From assembly GCF_001655675.1 (NCBI RefSeq), contig NZ_LYRP01000004.1, positions 1-64,000 on the forward strand: 64,000 nucleotides of DNA, given 5' to 3'. The position numbers and the translations under genes are program-made. A model generated the notes under the pieces. It did not search any database, had not been told where the DNA came from, and was given only the letters and a program-made list of their open reading frames with translations. Positions within the stretch are counted from its first letter, which is position 1. The number at the start of each line of letters is the position of its first letter. Positions 22,089-35,651 of this stretch are shown here, one piece after another. The stretch comes from Mangrovibacter phragmitis. GTDB lineage: Bacteria; Pseudomonadota; Gammaproteobacteria; Enterobacterales; Enterobacteriaceae.

Positions 22089-23249
22089 TTACCCCTCAGA
22101 TGCAGCCCGGAATCCATTTTCCAGGTCAGCAATTAGATCGTCACCATCTTCTATTCCGGTTGAGATACGTAGCAACGTCTCAGAAATACCGGCCGCCGCA
22201 CGCGCTTCAGCTGACATCCCGGCGTGGGTCATCGTCGCGGCATGGGAAATTAAGCTTTCAACCCCACCCAAAGATTCCGCCAGTGTAAAGAGAGAGAGGC
22301 CTTTGAGGAAGCGGCGTAATGTTTGTTCGTCACCATCCAGTTCAAAACTGAGCATCGCTCCAAATCCTTTTTGCTGGCGTACAGCAATATCATGCCCTGG
22401 ATTTTCAGGAAGTGATGGGTGATAAAGGCGCTTAACCAGGGGCTGTTTTTTCAGATAGTCCACAATGGCAAGTGCATTGCGTTGTGCAAGTTCAACACGC
22501 GGAGCCAGAGTACGAATCCCACGTAATAGCAAGTAGCTGTCAAAAGCGCTTCCCGTTACCCCAATATTGTTTGCCCACCAGGCAAGCTCTGTCGCCATCT
22601 CAGCATCTTTGGCAATCACGGCTCCTGCCACAACATCAGAATGCCCGTTAAGGTATTTGGTACAGGAATGAACCACCAGGTCCGCGCCCAAAGCCAGTGG
22701 ATTTTGCAACGCCGGGCTCAGGAAAGTGTTATCAACAACAGTGATTGCACCGACAGCTTTTGCCGCCTGGCAAATTTTTGCGATATCCACAACACGCAAT
22801 AAAGGGTTGCTCGGGCTTTCTATCAGCACCAGTTTAGGCTTCTGTGACAGAGCCGATTCCAGCGCCGCTTCATCATTCTGGTCAACAAACTGTACGCGGT
22901 AGCAACCACGTTTGGCCATGCTGTCGAATAACCGATAGCTGCCGCCATAACAATCATGAGGCGCAACTAACAAATCACCAGGGTTCAGGAAAATAGCTGT
23001 TAGCAAATGAATGGCCGACATGCCAGTATTTGTCATTACTGCACCCGCACCACCTTCCAGTTCAGCCAGCGTACGCTGGACGACATCGCGCGTTGGGTTA
23101 CCACGGCGAGAATAGTCATGCTCGCGTGGTAAATTGAAATCAGTGAAGTTATAAGTCGTGGAGAGATGAATCGGCGGCACAACACAACCGTACTGTTCAT
23201 CATTGTTTAATCCGCTACGTACAGCAATTGTGGCTTGTTTGCGTGTCAT
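22089..23249 (-). CDS. metB: Cystathionine gamma-synthase
   Basis: PLP enzyme that joins O-succinylhomoserine and cysteine into cystathionine. The start at MTRKQATIAVRSG gives 386 residues, as in E. coli. The pyridoxal-phosphate lysine is K198 in SCTKYLNGHSD. The open frame extends 36 codons upstream, but that extension runs through the promoter and MetJ boxes. It is the first gene of metBL, divergent from metJ. Confidence 0.96.
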   Translation of the reverse strand: MTRKQATIAVRSGLNNDEQYGCVVPPIHLSTTYNFTDFNLPREHDYSRRGNPTRDVVQRTLAELEGGAGAVMTNTGMSAIHLLTAIFLNPGDLLVAPHDCYGGSYRLFDSMAKRGCYRVQFVDQNDEAALESALSQKPKLVLIESPSNPLLRVVDIAKICQAAKAVGAITVVDNTFLSPALQNPLALGADLVVHSCTKYLNGHSDVVAGAVIAKDAEMATELAWWANNIGVTGSAFDSYLLLRGIRTLAPRVELAQRNALAIVDYLKKQPLVKRLYHPSLPENPGHDIAVRQQKGFGAMLSFELDGDEQTLRRFLKGLSLFTLAESLGGVESLISHAATMTHAGMSAEARAAAGISETLLRISTGIEDGDDLIADLENGFRAASEG

Positions 23250-23335
23250 GGTGAGTATCCCTGGCTGACACCTGAACCGGCAGGCGCGTAATACAGTAAT
23301 CAGAAGACAGCCAACAGAGTAAACAGAGTTAACAT

Positions 23336-23367
23336 AGACGTCAATACATCTGGACATCTAAACTTCT
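23336..23367. promoter_or_regulatory. MetJ box array between metB and metJ
   Basis: Four tandem 8-base units are AGACGTCA, ATACATCT, GGACATCT and AAACTTCT. Weaker units may continue to about 23425 (ATACGCTT, AAGATCTG). MetJ dimers bind such arrays cooperatively, so both metBL and metJ should be repressed when S-adenosylmethionine is plentiful. Confidence 0.88.
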
Positions 23368-23543
23368 TTGCGTATAGATTGAGCAGAGCGCCAATAACCG
23401 TTAAACTTATACGCTTAAGATCTGGCACACAGCAACGCTGTCTAAAAACGTGCGAATCTGTGTACGGTAAAAATTTACTTTAATGGTCAGTTCCCGCAAG
23501 GGGTTGGGCCTTTTTTAATGACTGAGAGGACTAAAGGTATCTC

Positions 23544-23861
23544 ATGGCTGAATGGAGCGGCGAATATATCAGCCCATACGCTGAGCACGGTAAGAAGAGT
23601 GAACAAGTAAAGAAAATTACGGTTTCCATTCCTCTGAAAGTGTTAAAGATCCTCACTGACGAACGTACTCGTCGCCAGGTAAATAACCTGCGCCACGCAA
23701 CGAACAGTGAATTGCTGTGTGAAGCATTTCTCCACGCATTTACCGGGCAGCCGTTACCAGACGACAACGACCTGCGTAAAGAGCGAAGTGATGAAATTCC
23801 GGAACATGCAAAAGTAATTATGCGTGAGCTGGGGATAGACCCGGATACATGGGAATATTAA
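23544..23861 (+). CDS. metJ: Methionine repressor MetJ
   Basis: Ribbon-helix-helix repressor that uses S-adenosylmethionine as corepressor. The 105 residues are nearly identical to E. coli. The DNA-contacting beta strand KKITVSIPL spans about residues 22-30, and the following helix carries [18 protein letters not shown]. It is monocistronic, divergent from metBL and closed by a strong hairpin. Confidence 0.98.
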   Translation: MAEWSGEYISPYAEHGKKSEQVKKITVSIPLKVLKILTDERTRRQVNNLRHATNSELLCEAFLHAFTGQPLPDDNDLRKERSDEIPEHAKVIMRELGIDPDTWEY

Positions 23862-23894
23862 TCCGGTGCAGCGTTATCATCAGATAACAGATGC

Positions 23895-23921
23895 AAAAAA
23901 GGCGCCTTTCGGCGCCTTTTT
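23895..23921. terminator. Bidirectional terminator between metJ and rpmE
   Basis: GGCGCC and its repeat flank a TTTC loop, preceded by six A and followed by five T. It can serve metJ on the plus strand and rpmE on the minus strand. Confidence 0.92.
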
Positions 23922-23937
23922 CGTGACAAGCAAAATA

Positions 23938-24150
23938 TTACTTGCTGCCCGGAATACTGAAACGTTTGTTGAAACGTTCAACACGACCGCCGGTATCAAC
24001 AACACGTTGTTTACCAGTGAAGAACGGGTGGCATTTACCACATACGTCCAGGTTCAGGTCGTGACCCACGGTAGAATGGGTTTTGATGACATTACCGCAA
24101 GAACAAGTTGCAGTAATTTCTACATAATTCGGGTGAATATCTTTTTTCAT
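23938..24150 (-). CDS. rpmE: 50S ribosomal protein L31 (zinc form)
   Basis: The 70-residue L31 of the large ribosomal subunit. It has the four zinc-binding cysteines of the C+ type, C16 and C18 (CSCGN) and C37 and C40 (CGKCHPF). This is the zinc-replete paralogue; the zinc-free YkgM type is not in this window. It is divergent from priA. Confidence 0.97.
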   Translation of the reverse strand: MKKDIHPNYVEITATCSCGNVIKTHSTVGHDLNLDVCGKCHPFFTGKQRVVDTGGRVERFNKRFSIPGSK

Positions 24151-24231
24151 GGAAAACCTCAGGTCTAAGGCCGCGTCGCTCTTCCAGCCCTAACGCCAGA
24201 CACCACGCGAAGTTGATAGTAATGGTTTTGA

Positions 24232-26550
<2,319 letters not shown>

Positions 26551-26700
26551 TTCGCCAGAAGAATGCGAGGAAGCTCCGAAAAGCAATACAGATCACACTT
26601 CAAATGAAAGAGTTGTAACAACTTGCTGCGATTATCTGATAAAAATGTGAACAGCATCAGATAAAATGCATCATTTGCGGTTTCGGACGAGGAGAGCACG

Positions 26701-27735
26701 TTGAAGGCAAACAAAAAAGTCGTGGCACCCACGATGAAAGATGTGGCAGAAAAAGCAGAAGTGTCTACAGCAACAGTCTCTCGCGCATTAATGAACCCCG
26801 AGAAAGTTTCGCAGGCAACACGCAATCGGGTTGAGCAGGCTGCTATTGAGCTGGGCTATCTGCCACATGCTCTGAACCGCAGTGCCAAACGCAACGACTC
26901 CCGCACACTTCTGGTCATTGTGCCGGATATTTGCGATCCCTTTTTCAGTGAAATTCTGCGCGGTATCGAAACCACTGCGGCACAGCATGGCTACCTGGTG
27001 TTAATTGGCGACTGTGCTCACCAAAACCAGCAAGAAAAGAACTTTATTGACCTCATCATCAGTAAACAAATCGACGGCATGTTACTGCTTGGCTCCCAAC
27101 TACCTTTCGATGCCAGCCGCGAAGAGCAGCGCAACCTGCCGCCAATGGTGATGGCGAACGAATTCGCACCTGAGCTGGAACTACCAACAGTTCACATCGA
27201 CAACCTGACTGCGGCTTTTAATGCCGTCGCCTGGTTGCTGCAGCAAGGCCATACCCATATTGCCTGTATTGCCGGCCCCGAAGAAATGCCTCTCTCACAC
27301 TATCGTTTGCAAGGGTATATTCAGGCTCTTAGGCGCAATGGCATTACAGTAGACTCAAACTATATTGTACGCGGCGATTTTAGCTATGAAGCCGGGGCAA
27401 GTGCGCTTGAGCAATTGCAGCGCCTGCCTGTTCCGCCCACCGCCATATTTTGCCACAGTGATGTCATGGCGCTGGGTGCGCTTTCATGGGCAAAACGCCA
27501 CGGCCTGCGCGTACCGCAAGACCTGTCTATTATGGGATTCGACGATATTGCATTATCACGCTTTTGCGACCCGCCACTCACCACCATGGCGCAGCCCCGC
27601 TTCAAAATTGGCGAGGAAGCGATGTTGCTGCTTCTGGAACAGTTGAATGGGAACACCATCAGCCCGGGATCCCGTTTGCTTGACTGCGACCTGATCATCA
27701 GGGAATCGACTGGCCCGGCAAAAGCAGGGATTTAA
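26701..27735 (+). CDS. cytR: LacI-family nucleoside repressor CytR
   Basis: Repressor of nucleoside uptake and catabolism that binds together with CRP and is released by cytidine. The helix-turn-helix MKDVAEKAEVSTATVSRALM lies near residues 12-31 and a LacI-type sensor domain follows. The start codon is TTG at 26701 with GAGGAGA upstream, and the first residues MKA fit the E. coli protein. A CRP-like half site TGTGA lies about 55 bases upstream of the start. 344 residues. Confidence 0.95.
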   Translation: MKANKKVVAPTMKDVAEKAEVSTATVSRALMNPEKVSQATRNRVEQAAIELGYLPHALNRSAKRNDSRTLLVIVPDICDPFFSEILRGIETTAAQHGYLVLIGDCAHQNQQEKNFIDLIISKQIDGMLLLGSQLPFDASREEQRNLPPMVMANEFAPELELPTVHIDNLTAAFNAVAWLLQQGHTHIACIAGPEEMPLSHYRLQGYIQALRRNGITVDSNYIVRGDFSYEAGASALEQLQRLPVPPTAIFCHSDVMALGALSWAKRHGLRVPQDLSIMGFDDIALSRFCDPPLTTMAQPRFKIGEEAMLLLLEQLNGNTISPGSRLLDCDLIIRESTGPAKAGI

Positions 27736-27822
27736 CGCTTTCGGAATCCTTAATCTGGTCAAACTCCCGCCCCTTAAGTAACATGGCGGACTGATAAATA
27801 CTATATTCACAGCGAAACGATA

Positions 27823-28800
27823 GTGGCACAACGAGATTACGTACGTCGTGGGCAATCGACGCCAGCACGGCGGAAAAAAGGAAATTCCCGCAAAAAGCAG
27901 ACTCAGGGGTCTGCGCTCTCTCCAGTGATGGTTGCCGTTGCGGCGGCTGTTCTGGTGGCTTTTGTTGGCGGGCTTTACTTTATTACCCATCATAAAAAAG
28001 AAGAAAGTGAGGCGCGAAGCGGGCAAAGCATTCCCGGCAATGGTCTGCCGCCGAAGCCCGAAGAGCGGTGGCGCTATATTAAAGAGTTGGAAAATCGCCA
28101 GCCAGGCATACGTACGCCTACAGAACCCTCTTCAGGAGGGGAAATCAAAAATGCTGATCAACTAACCAACGAGCAACGCCAGTTACTGGAACAAATGCAG
28201 GCAGATATGCGCCAGCAACCCACACAACTGAGTGAAGTGCCCTGGAATGAACAAACCCCAGAACAACGCCAGCAAACATTGCAACGTCAACGTCAGGCCG
28301 CCGCAGTACAACAACAGGCACAGCCTTCGGGTACATCATCCCGCTCGTCGAATACTCAGTCTCAGCCTTCAACAACGCGTAATACACAAACTTATTCGCG
28401 CTCTTCTCCTGTGCGGGCCCCCACATCAGCCTCACCTTATGAAGACCTGATGCAAACGCCTGCGCATACATCCCAAAGAGAACAGACGCGAAGTACCACT
28501 GCAACCCGAACAGAACAGCCTGCGCCTGTCACACAGGTACAGGAACCGGCCAAAACTGCAGAGAAAAAAGATGAACGGCGCTGGATGATACAATGTGGCT
28601 CATTCCGCGGAGCGGATCAGGCCGAAACTGTGCGCGCACAGTTAGCATTTGAAGGTTTTTCTTCACATATTACCGTGAATAACGGCTGGAACCGGGTGGT
28701 CATTGGCCCGTTGAAAGGGAAAGAGAATGCAGACTCTACTATCAGCAGGTTGAAGGTTTCCGGTCACGCAAACTGCATCCGTATCGCATCCGGGGGTTGA
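27823..28800 (+). CDS. ftsN: Cell division protein FtsN
   Basis: Late divisome protein that triggers septal peptidoglycan synthesis. The start is GTG (MAQRDYVRRG). A basic cytoplasmic tail is followed by one membrane span at about residues 32-53 and the essential periplasmic segment with GLPPKPEERWRYIKELENRQ. A glutamine-rich linker (about residues 105-245) then leads to a C-terminal SPOR domain from about residue 250. The two SPOR cysteines that form a disulphide in E. coli are present (C258, C318). The linker is diverged in sequence but not in character. Confidence 0.95.
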   Translation: MAQRDYVRRGQSTPARRKKGNSRKKQTQGSALSPVMVAVAAAVLVAFVGGLYFITHHKKEESEARSGQSIPGNGLPPKPEERWRYIKELENRQPGIRTPTEPSSGGEIKNADQLTNEQRQLLEQMQADMRQQPTQLSEVPWNEQTPEQRQQTLQRQRQAAAVQQQAQPSGTSSRSSNTQSQPSTTRNTQTYSRSSPVRAPTSASPYEDLMQTPAHTSQREQTRSTTATRTEQPAPVTQVQEPAKTAEKKDERRWMIQCGSFRGADQAETVRAQLAFEGFSSHITVNNGWNRVVIGPLKGKENADSTISRLKVSGHANCIRIASGG

Positions 28801-28824
28801 AACCCCCAATTTTCCCCCCATCTA
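28796..28824 (+). promoter_or_regulatory. Sigma-32 heat-shock promoter of hslVU, in the ftsN terminator hairpin
   Basis: GTTGAA (28796-28801) and CCCCATCTA (28816-28824) are separated by 14 bases, which fits the sigma-32 consensus (CTTGAA, 13-15 bases, CCCCATNTA). The -35 overlaps the ftsN stop codon and lies in a hairpin GGGGGT-TGAA-ACCCCC (28792-28807) followed by AATTTT that could also end the ftsN transcript. Confidence 0.8.
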
Positions 28825-28936
28825 TAATTTCATTCTCTTCCGGGCGTGTTTTGGTGAGCTGTAGTACAGGCCGTGAATAGTACAGGCAAACCGGGCCCGG
28901 AGTACCCTCATTCAGCTATCCACAAGGGGTCTGCTC

Positions 28937-29467
28937 GTGACAACAATAGTAAGTGTACGCCGCAATGGCCATGTAGTAATCGGTGGCGATGGTCAGGCCA
29001 CGCTGGGCAATACCGTAATGAAAGGTAATGTCAAAAAAGTACGTCGCCTCTACAATGACAAAGTGATTGCGGGATTTGCTGGCGGAACAGCAGATGCCTT
29101 TACCTTGTTTGAACTGTTCGAACGAAAACTGGAAATGCACCAGGGGCACCTGGTTAAAGCCGCAGTTGAACTGGCGAAAGACTGGCGTACCGACCGTATG
29201 CTGCGTCGGCTGGAAGCACTACTGGCTGTAGCCGATGAAAATGCCTCACTCATCATTAGTGGCAATGGCGACGTTATCCAGCCCGAAAATGACCTGATTG
29301 CGATTGGCTCTGGTGGCCCTTATGCTCAGGCTGCGGCTCGTGCATTACTGGAAAACACAGAGTTAGGCGCACGCGATATTGTCGAAAAAGCGTTGGGTAT
29401 TGCAGGTGATATCTGTATTTATACCAACAGTTTCCAGACCATCGAAGAATTACCGTCAAAAGTTTAA
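28937..29467 (+). CDS. hslV: ATP-dependent protease proteolytic subunit HslV (ClpQ)
   Basis: Proteasome-like peptidase that forms a double hexamer capped by HslU. It starts with GTG at 28937. After removal of the initiator methionine the N-terminus is TTIVSVRR, with the catalytic threonine first. 176 residues, as in E. coli. The [15 protein letters not shown] and [12 protein letters not shown] blocks are conserved. It is the first gene of hslVU, 9 bases before hslU, under the sigma-32 promoter. Confidence 0.97.
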   Translation: MTTIVSVRRNGHVVIGGDGQATLGNTVMKGNVKKVRRLYNDKVIAGFAGGTADAFTLFELFERKLEMHQGHLVKAAVELAKDWRTDRMLRRLEALLAVADENASLIISGNGDVIQPENDLIAIGSGGPYAQAAARALLENTELGARDIVEKALGIAGDICIYTNSFQTIEELPSKV

Positions 29468-29476
29468 GGACTGCCC

Positions 29477-30808
29477 ATGTCTGAAATGACCCCACGCGAA
29501 ATTGTCAGCGAACTCGACAAACACATTATTGGTCAGGACGCAGCAAAGCGTTCTGTCGCTATTGCGCTGCGTAACCGCTGGCGCCGTATGCAGCTTGATG
29601 AAGAGCTACGCCATGAAGTGACACCAAAAAATATCCTGATGATCGGGCCAACTGGTGTCGGTAAAACAGAAATAGCCCGTAGGCTGGCAAAACTGGCTAA
29701 TGCGCCGTTCATCAAAGTGGAAGCGACCAAATTCACCGAAGTGGGCTATGTTGGTAAGGAAGTGGATTCTATTATCCGCGATCTGACCGATGCTGCCGTG
29801 AAAATGGTTCGCATGCAGTCTATTGAAAAAAACCGCTATCGTGCAGAAGAAATGGCAGAAGAGCGGATTCTGGATGCTTTGATCCCACCAGCAAAAAATA
29901 ACTGGGGCCAGGCAGAAGCCTCCCAGGAGCCTTCTGCTGCGCGTCAGGCGTTTCGTAAAAAACTGCGTGAAGGCCAACTGGATGATAAAGAAATAGAAAT
30001 CAACCTTGCGGCTGCACCAATGGGTGTCGAAATCATGGCTCCGCCAGGTATGGAAGAAATGACCAGCCAGCTTCAGTCTATGTTCCAAAATCTGGGTGGG
30101 CAGAAACAGAAGCCGCGTAAGCTGAAAATCAAAGATGCTATGAAGCTTCTGGTGGAAGAAGAAGCTGCAAAACTGGTTAATCCGGAAGAACTGAAACAAG
30201 ATGCGATTGATGCCGTTGAACAGCATGGCATCGTGTTTATCGATGAGATCGATAAAATTTGTAAACGTGGTAATACTTCTGGCCCGGATGTCTCCCGCGA
30301 AGGCGTGCAACGCGATTTGTTGCCTCTGGTTGAAGGCTGTACGGTATCCACGAAGCATGGGATGGTGAAAACAGACCATATTCTGTTTATTGCTTCTGGT
30401 GCATTCCAGGTTGCCAGCCCATCAGACCTTATCCCTGAACTGCAAGGCCGCTTGCCTATCCGCGTAGAGTTACAGGCACTAACCACTGAGGATTTTGAGC
30501 GGATCCTGACAGAACCGAACGCGTCCGTCACTGTACAGTACAAAGCACTGATGGCAACTGAAGGGGTTAATATAGCCTTCACAGACGATGGCATTCGCCG
30601 TATTGCTCAGGCTGCATGGCAGGTCAATGAAACAACTGAAAACATTGGTGCCCGCCGTTTGCACACGGTGCTGGAACGTCTGATGGAAGACATTTCGTTT
30701 GATGCCAGTGAGATCGGTGGCGAAACCATCACTATTGATGCCGCCTATGTCAGCAAGCACCTTGACGAACTGGTAGCAGACGAAGACCTGAGCCGGTTTA
30801 TTTTGTAG
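29477..30808 (+). CDS. hslU: ATP-dependent protease ATPase subunit HslU (ClpY)
   Basis: AAA+ unfoldase that feeds substrates to HslV. 443 residues, as in E. coli. Walker A GPTGVGKT is at residues 57-64, Walker B is in IVFIDEIDK, and the pore loop GYVG is at about residues 90-93. The intermediate domain lies between, and the C-terminus LSRFIL is the tail that inserts into HslV. Confidence 0.98.
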   Translation: MSEMTPREIVSELDKHIIGQDAAKRSVAIALRNRWRRMQLDEELRHEVTPKNILMIGPTGVGKTEIARRLAKLANAPFIKVEATKFTEVGYVGKEVDSIIRDLTDAAVKMVRMQSIEKNRYRAEEMAEERILDALIPPAKNNWGQAEASQEPSAARQAFRKKLREGQLDDKEIEINLAAAPMGVEIMAPPGMEEMTSQLQSMFQNLGGQKQKPRKLKIKDAMKLLVEEEAAKLVNPEELKQDAIDAVEQHGIVFIDEIDKICKRGNTSGPDVSREGVQRDLLPLVEGCTVSTKHGMVKTDHILFIASGAFQVASPSDLIPELQGRLPIRVELQALTTEDFERILTEPNASVTVQYKALMATEGVNIAFTDDGIRRIAQAAWQVNETTENIGARRLHTVLERLMEDISFDASEIGGETITIDAAYVSKHLDELVADEDLSRFIL

Positions 30809-30909
30809 TTGCCACCCCACTGGTATCACGACACCAATGGGTAACACGCTTTCAGGTTAGGCCATGTACCGTGTACAATTCGATTCCGAGCCTAATCCTG
30901 TTCATTTCC

Positions 30910-30935
30910 ATGGGGGCATCGTGCCCCCATTTTTA
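30910..30935 (+). terminator. Terminator after hslVU
   Basis: ATGGGGGCA and TGCCCCCAT pair around a three-base loop and are followed by four T. It is 101 bases past hslU and just ahead of menA, so menA probably has a separate or read-through promoter. Confidence 0.85.
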
Positions 30936-30951
30936 TTGCTGGCGATAAAAC

Positions 30952-31881
30952 ATGACTGATGCCCAACCTGTGAGTGTTGCCCGCGCGTGGTTTGAAAGCC
31001 TGCGCCCTCGTACACTACCCCTGGCGTTTATTTCTATTGTTGTGGGGAGCGTTCTGGCCTGGTGGCAACATACCTTTAATCCGCTTGTTGCCGCACTGGC
31101 TTTGTTAACCGCCGGGCTATTACAAATTCTTTCAAATTTAGCCAATGATTATGGTGATGCACTTAAAGGCAGTGATAAACCAGACCGTATAGGGCCATTG
31201 CGTGGTATGCAAAAAGGCCTGATCAGTGTGGCTCAAATGAAAGTCGCCCTGATTATCACCGTTACACTAACTTGTCTGGCTGGCCTGGCGCTGGTGCTGG
31301 TCGCCTGCCATACCTTGTCTGATTTGTTTGGTTTTCTCTTGCTCGGCGTCCTGGCTATTGTTGCGGCGATTACCTATACCGTTGGCAACAAACCTTATGG
31401 TTATATGGGTCTTGGTGACATATCAGTACTGATTTTCTTTGGCTGGCTAAGTGTTGTTGGCGCATGGTATTTACAAACCCATCAACTGGCATTCTCTATC
31501 TTCATTCCTGCGACTGCAACTGGGCTGTTAGCAACAGCAGTATTGAATATCAATAACCTGCGTGATTTAGACAGCGACAGAGAGAATGGTAAAAACACAC
31601 TCGCGGTACGCCTTGGGCCGTATAATGCCCGCCGCTACCATGTCATATTGCTTATGGGTGCTCTGTTATGTTTTGCCCTGTTTAATTTACTTTGGCTGAA
31701 GCAAATGTGGGGATGGTTGTTTGTGCTCTCAGTTCCACTACTGGTGCGCCAGTGCCGTTATATTCTGCGCGAAACCAACCCGGTAGCAATACGCCCAATG
31801 CTTGAAAAAACAGTGAAAGCGGCCTTACTGACCAATATCTTGTTTGTTGCAGGTATCATCATCAGCCAATGGGGCGGATAA
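30952..31881 (+). CDS. menA: 1,4-dihydroxy-2-naphthoate octaprenyltransferase
   Basis: Integral membrane UbiA-family prenyltransferase that makes demethylmenaquinone. The two aspartate-rich motifs are NDYGDALKGSDKPDR (about residues 65-79) and NLRDLDSDRENGKNTLA (about 202-218). Eight or nine hydrophobic spans surround them. 309 residues, the usual length. It follows the hslVU terminator and precedes rraA, the same order as in E. coli. Confidence 0.95.
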   Translation: MTDAQPVSVARAWFESLRPRTLPLAFISIVVGSVLAWWQHTFNPLVAALALLTAGLLQILSNLANDYGDALKGSDKPDRIGPLRGMQKGLISVAQMKVALIITVTLTCLAGLALVLVACHTLSDLFGFLLLGVLAIVAAITYTVGNKPYGYMGLGDISVLIFFGWLSVVGAWYLQTHQLAFSIFIPATATGLLATAVLNINNLRDLDSDRENGKNTLAVRLGPYNARRYHVILLMGALLCFALFNLLWLKQMWGWLFVLSVPLLVRQCRYILRETNPVAIRPMLEKTVKAALLTNILFVAGIIISQWGG

Positions 31882-32016
31882 CTGACCCACATCAACGCAT
31901 CCTGCAGTTTTTTAATGACAATACGCAACAGGCTGAAAATTACTCATTACAGCAGGACATCGCCAGACATTAAGCGATATACTGAAAACTACCAGCGGCA
32001 ACTAAGTGTTAATCCT

Positions 32017-32502
32017 ATGAAATACGATACTTCAGAGTTGTGCGATATCTACCACGAAGATGTTAATGTCGTCGAACCGTTATTTTCTAACTTCGGTGGG
32101 CGTCACTCCTTTGGTGGACAGGTCATCACAGTAAAATGTTTCGAGGACAACGGGTTGCTGTATGAGCTTCTCGAAGAAAATGGCCGTGGGAGAATCCTGG
32201 TCGTGGATGGCGGTGGCTCAGTTCGTCGTGCACTTCTCGACGCCGACCTGGCTCGCCTTGCTATGCAAAACGAATGGGAAGGCATTGTTATTTACGGTGC
32301 CGTACGCCAGGTAGATGATCTGGAAGAAATGGATATCGGTATTCAGGCTATTGCCGCCATTCCTGTGGGTGCTGCGGGAGAAGGTACAGGCGAGAGTGAT
32401 ATTCGGGTCAACTTTGGTGGTGTGACGTTCTTTTCAGGCGACCACCTCTACGCAGATAACACTGGCATTATTCTTTCTGAAGAACCCCTGGATATTGAAT
32501 AG
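32017..32502 (+). CDS. rraA: Ribonuclease E activity regulator RraA
   Basis: Trimeric protein that binds RNase E and inhibits mRNA decay. The start at [12 protein letters not shown] gives 161 residues, as in E. coli. The core [15 protein letters not shown] and [14 protein letters not shown] segments are conserved. The frame is open 34 codons further upstream, but that part looks like leader with a -10-like TATACT at about 31979. It ends at a stem-loop shared with the converging zapB. Confidence 0.95.
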   Translation: MKYDTSELCDIYHEDVNVVEPLFSNFGGRHSFGGQVITVKCFEDNGLLYELLEENGRGRILVVDGGGSVRRALLDADLARLAMQNEWEGIVIYGAVRQVDDLEEMDIGIQAIAAIPVGAAGEGTGESDIRVNFGGVTFFSGDHLYADNTGIILSEEPLDIE

Positions 32503-32510
32503 ACGTACTA

Positions 32511-32539
32511 TTGGGCGCAGCAGACATTACTGCGCCCAA
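32511..32539. terminator. Stem-loop between rraA and zapB
   Basis: TTGGGCGCAG and CTGCGCCCAA form a ten-base-pair stem with a nine-base loop, between the 3' ends of two converging genes. There is no clear T run on either strand, so it may act as a 3'-end stabiliser rather than a strong terminator. Confidence 0.55.
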
Positions 32540-32558
32540 AAGGCCTCGCCAGGAGAAA

Positions 32559-32804
32559 TTAAACTTCTTCCATTTTTCCCAACAGTGCCTGTAAACGCTC
32601 TTGCCAGACACCCAGTTGCTCTTTCAGTTGGTTATTTTCCTGTTCCAGCGCTCCGCGATTTTCCTGTGCAAGCTGTACTTCCTGCGCCAGGTTGTTGTTC
32701 TTTTCTTTCAGCTCTTCGATTTCCATCTGCAACAGCGTGATGGTATCAATAGCCTGTTGTACTTTGGCTTCCAGTTTTTCAAACACTTCAAATGACATTG
32801 TCAT
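32559..32804 (-). CDS. zapB: Cell division factor ZapB
   Basis: An 81-residue protein that is essentially one coiled coil. It bridges ZapA on the FtsZ ring to the nucleoid-bound MatP. Heptad patterns with leucine and isoleucine run from about residue 8 to 75 ([20 protein letters not shown] at the start). The N-terminus [14 protein letters not shown] matches E. coli. Confidence 0.95.
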   Translation of the reverse strand: MTMSFEVFEKLEAKVQQAIDTITLLQMEIEELKEKNNNLAQEVQLAQENRGALEQENNQLKEQLGVWQERLQALLGKMEEV

Positions 32805-33080
32805 ACCTCTCCTGAATTACAAAGGCGCTGATGGATGACTATCCTGTCCCGCTTCGGCGACGCCTTAATGATATACGTTACATCACGCAAGACTTCGATT
32901 GTAAGAAGCCTGACAGCCCCTGTCCAGCGACATACCCGGCTGTTTGCGGATTGCAACACTTTTCAGCATTTGCTGAACTTCCCACGCAGCCCATCAGCCA
33001 AATTGTTAATACATCCGTTAAAAGATTGAGATATTTCTTATCACGCCCAATGATTATCCGGCCCAACAATCCGGCCCGCA

Positions 33081-33162
33081 TGGCGCGAAAACGCTCATTT
33101 TCTTGACGGCGCACACAAAAATCACTTTCGATATTTCTCGTTTTTGCTCGTTAACGATAAAT
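33081..33162 (+). promoter_or_regulatory. GlpR-type operators ahead of glpFK
   Basis: The 440-base gap between zapB and glpF ends in a cluster of GlpR-like sites. The best is GCTCGTTAACGATAAAT (about 33146-33162, core TCGTTAACGA). Two weaker ones are CGCGAAAACGCTCATTT (about 33084-33100) and ACTTTCGATATTTCTCG (about 33124-33140). GlpR bound without glycerol 3-phosphate would repress glpFK. The rest of the gap (32805-33080) contains only unsupported short frames. Confidence 0.65.
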
Positions 33163-33244
33163 TAACAGTATGTCTACACGACATGGCGGGTTATTGGCTT
33201 ACCCGTACAAACAATAATCATTAATTTACCTTCAGGACCCGATT

Positions 33245-34096
33245 ATGAGTCAAACTTCAACCTTAAAAGGTCAGTGCATCGCCGAATTTCTTGGTACCGG
33301 GTTGTTGATTTTCTTCGGTGTTGGCTGTGTTGCCGCTTTAGTTGTCGCAGGCGCAACATTTGGCCAGTGGGAAATCAGTATCATCTGGGGTTTGGGGGTG
33401 GCTATGGCCATCTATCTGACCGCAGGCGTATCCGGCGCACACCTTAACCCGGCAGTCACTCTTGCATTGTGGCTGTTTGCGAACTTCGAAGGGCGAAAAG
33501 TTGTGCCCTTTATCTGCTCACAGTTTCTCGGCGCCTTCTGCGCCGCAGCTCTGGTTTACGGGCTTTATTACAACCTGTTTATTGATTACGAACTCACTCA
33601 CCATATTGTCCGGGGGACACCAGAAAGCCTGAAACTGGCAGGCATTTTCTCTACTTACCCGAATCCCCATATCAACTTCTACCAGGCTTTTGCTGTTGAG
33701 ATGGTCATTACCGCCATTCTCATGGGCGTAATTATGGCCCTGACTGATGATGGTAATGGGATCCCTCGTGGCCCGCTGGCACCACTGTTAATTGGCCTGC
33801 TCATTGCTGTTATTGGTGCATCGATGGGGCCATTAACCGGCTTTGCGATGAACCCGGCACGCGACCTTGGTCCGAAAACATTCGCCTGGCTGGCAGGTTG
33901 GGGAGACATCGCCTTCACTGGAGGACGTAACATTCCTTACTTCCTTGTTCCGGCTTTTGGCCCCGTAACTGGCGCCATTCTGGGCGCATTTGGCTACAAG
34001 AAGTTAATCGCTCATCATTTACCTGGCAATAAACCTGTTGTAGAAACATCAAATCCATCATCGCCTGCGGTGGCACAACAAAAAGCCTCGCTGTAA
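33245..34096 (+). CDS. glpF: Glycerol facilitator GlpF
   Basis: Aquaglyceroporin of the inner membrane. The two pore motifs are GAHLNPAVTLAL (about residue 66) and GFAMNPARDLGP (about residue 201), each followed by conserved half-helix residues. The 283 residues and six membrane spans are as expected, with a short diverged C-terminal tail. It is the first gene of glpFK, with a 22-base gap to glpK. Confidence 0.97.
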   Translation: MSQTSTLKGQCIAEFLGTGLLIFFGVGCVAALVVAGATFGQWEISIIWGLGVAMAIYLTAGVSGAHLNPAVTLALWLFANFEGRKVVPFICSQFLGAFCAAALVYGLYYNLFIDYELTHHIVRGTPESLKLAGIFSTYPNPHINFYQAFAVEMVITAILMGVIMALTDDGNGIPRGPLAPLLIGLLIAVIGASMGPLTGFAMNPARDLGPKTFAWLAGWGDIAFTGGRNIPYFLVPAFGPVTGAILGAFGYKKLIAHHLPGNKPVVETSNPSSPAVAQQKASL

Positions 34097-34106
34097 TTCG
34101 ACTTAA

Positions 34107-35633
<1,527 letters not shown>

Positions 35634-35651
35634 CTGACTGATAAACTACTT

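Noticed and set aside
22089-23357. Longer metB from 23357
   Set aside because: The extra 36 codons cross the MetJ boxes and promoter and are rich in cysteine, unlike MetB proteins.
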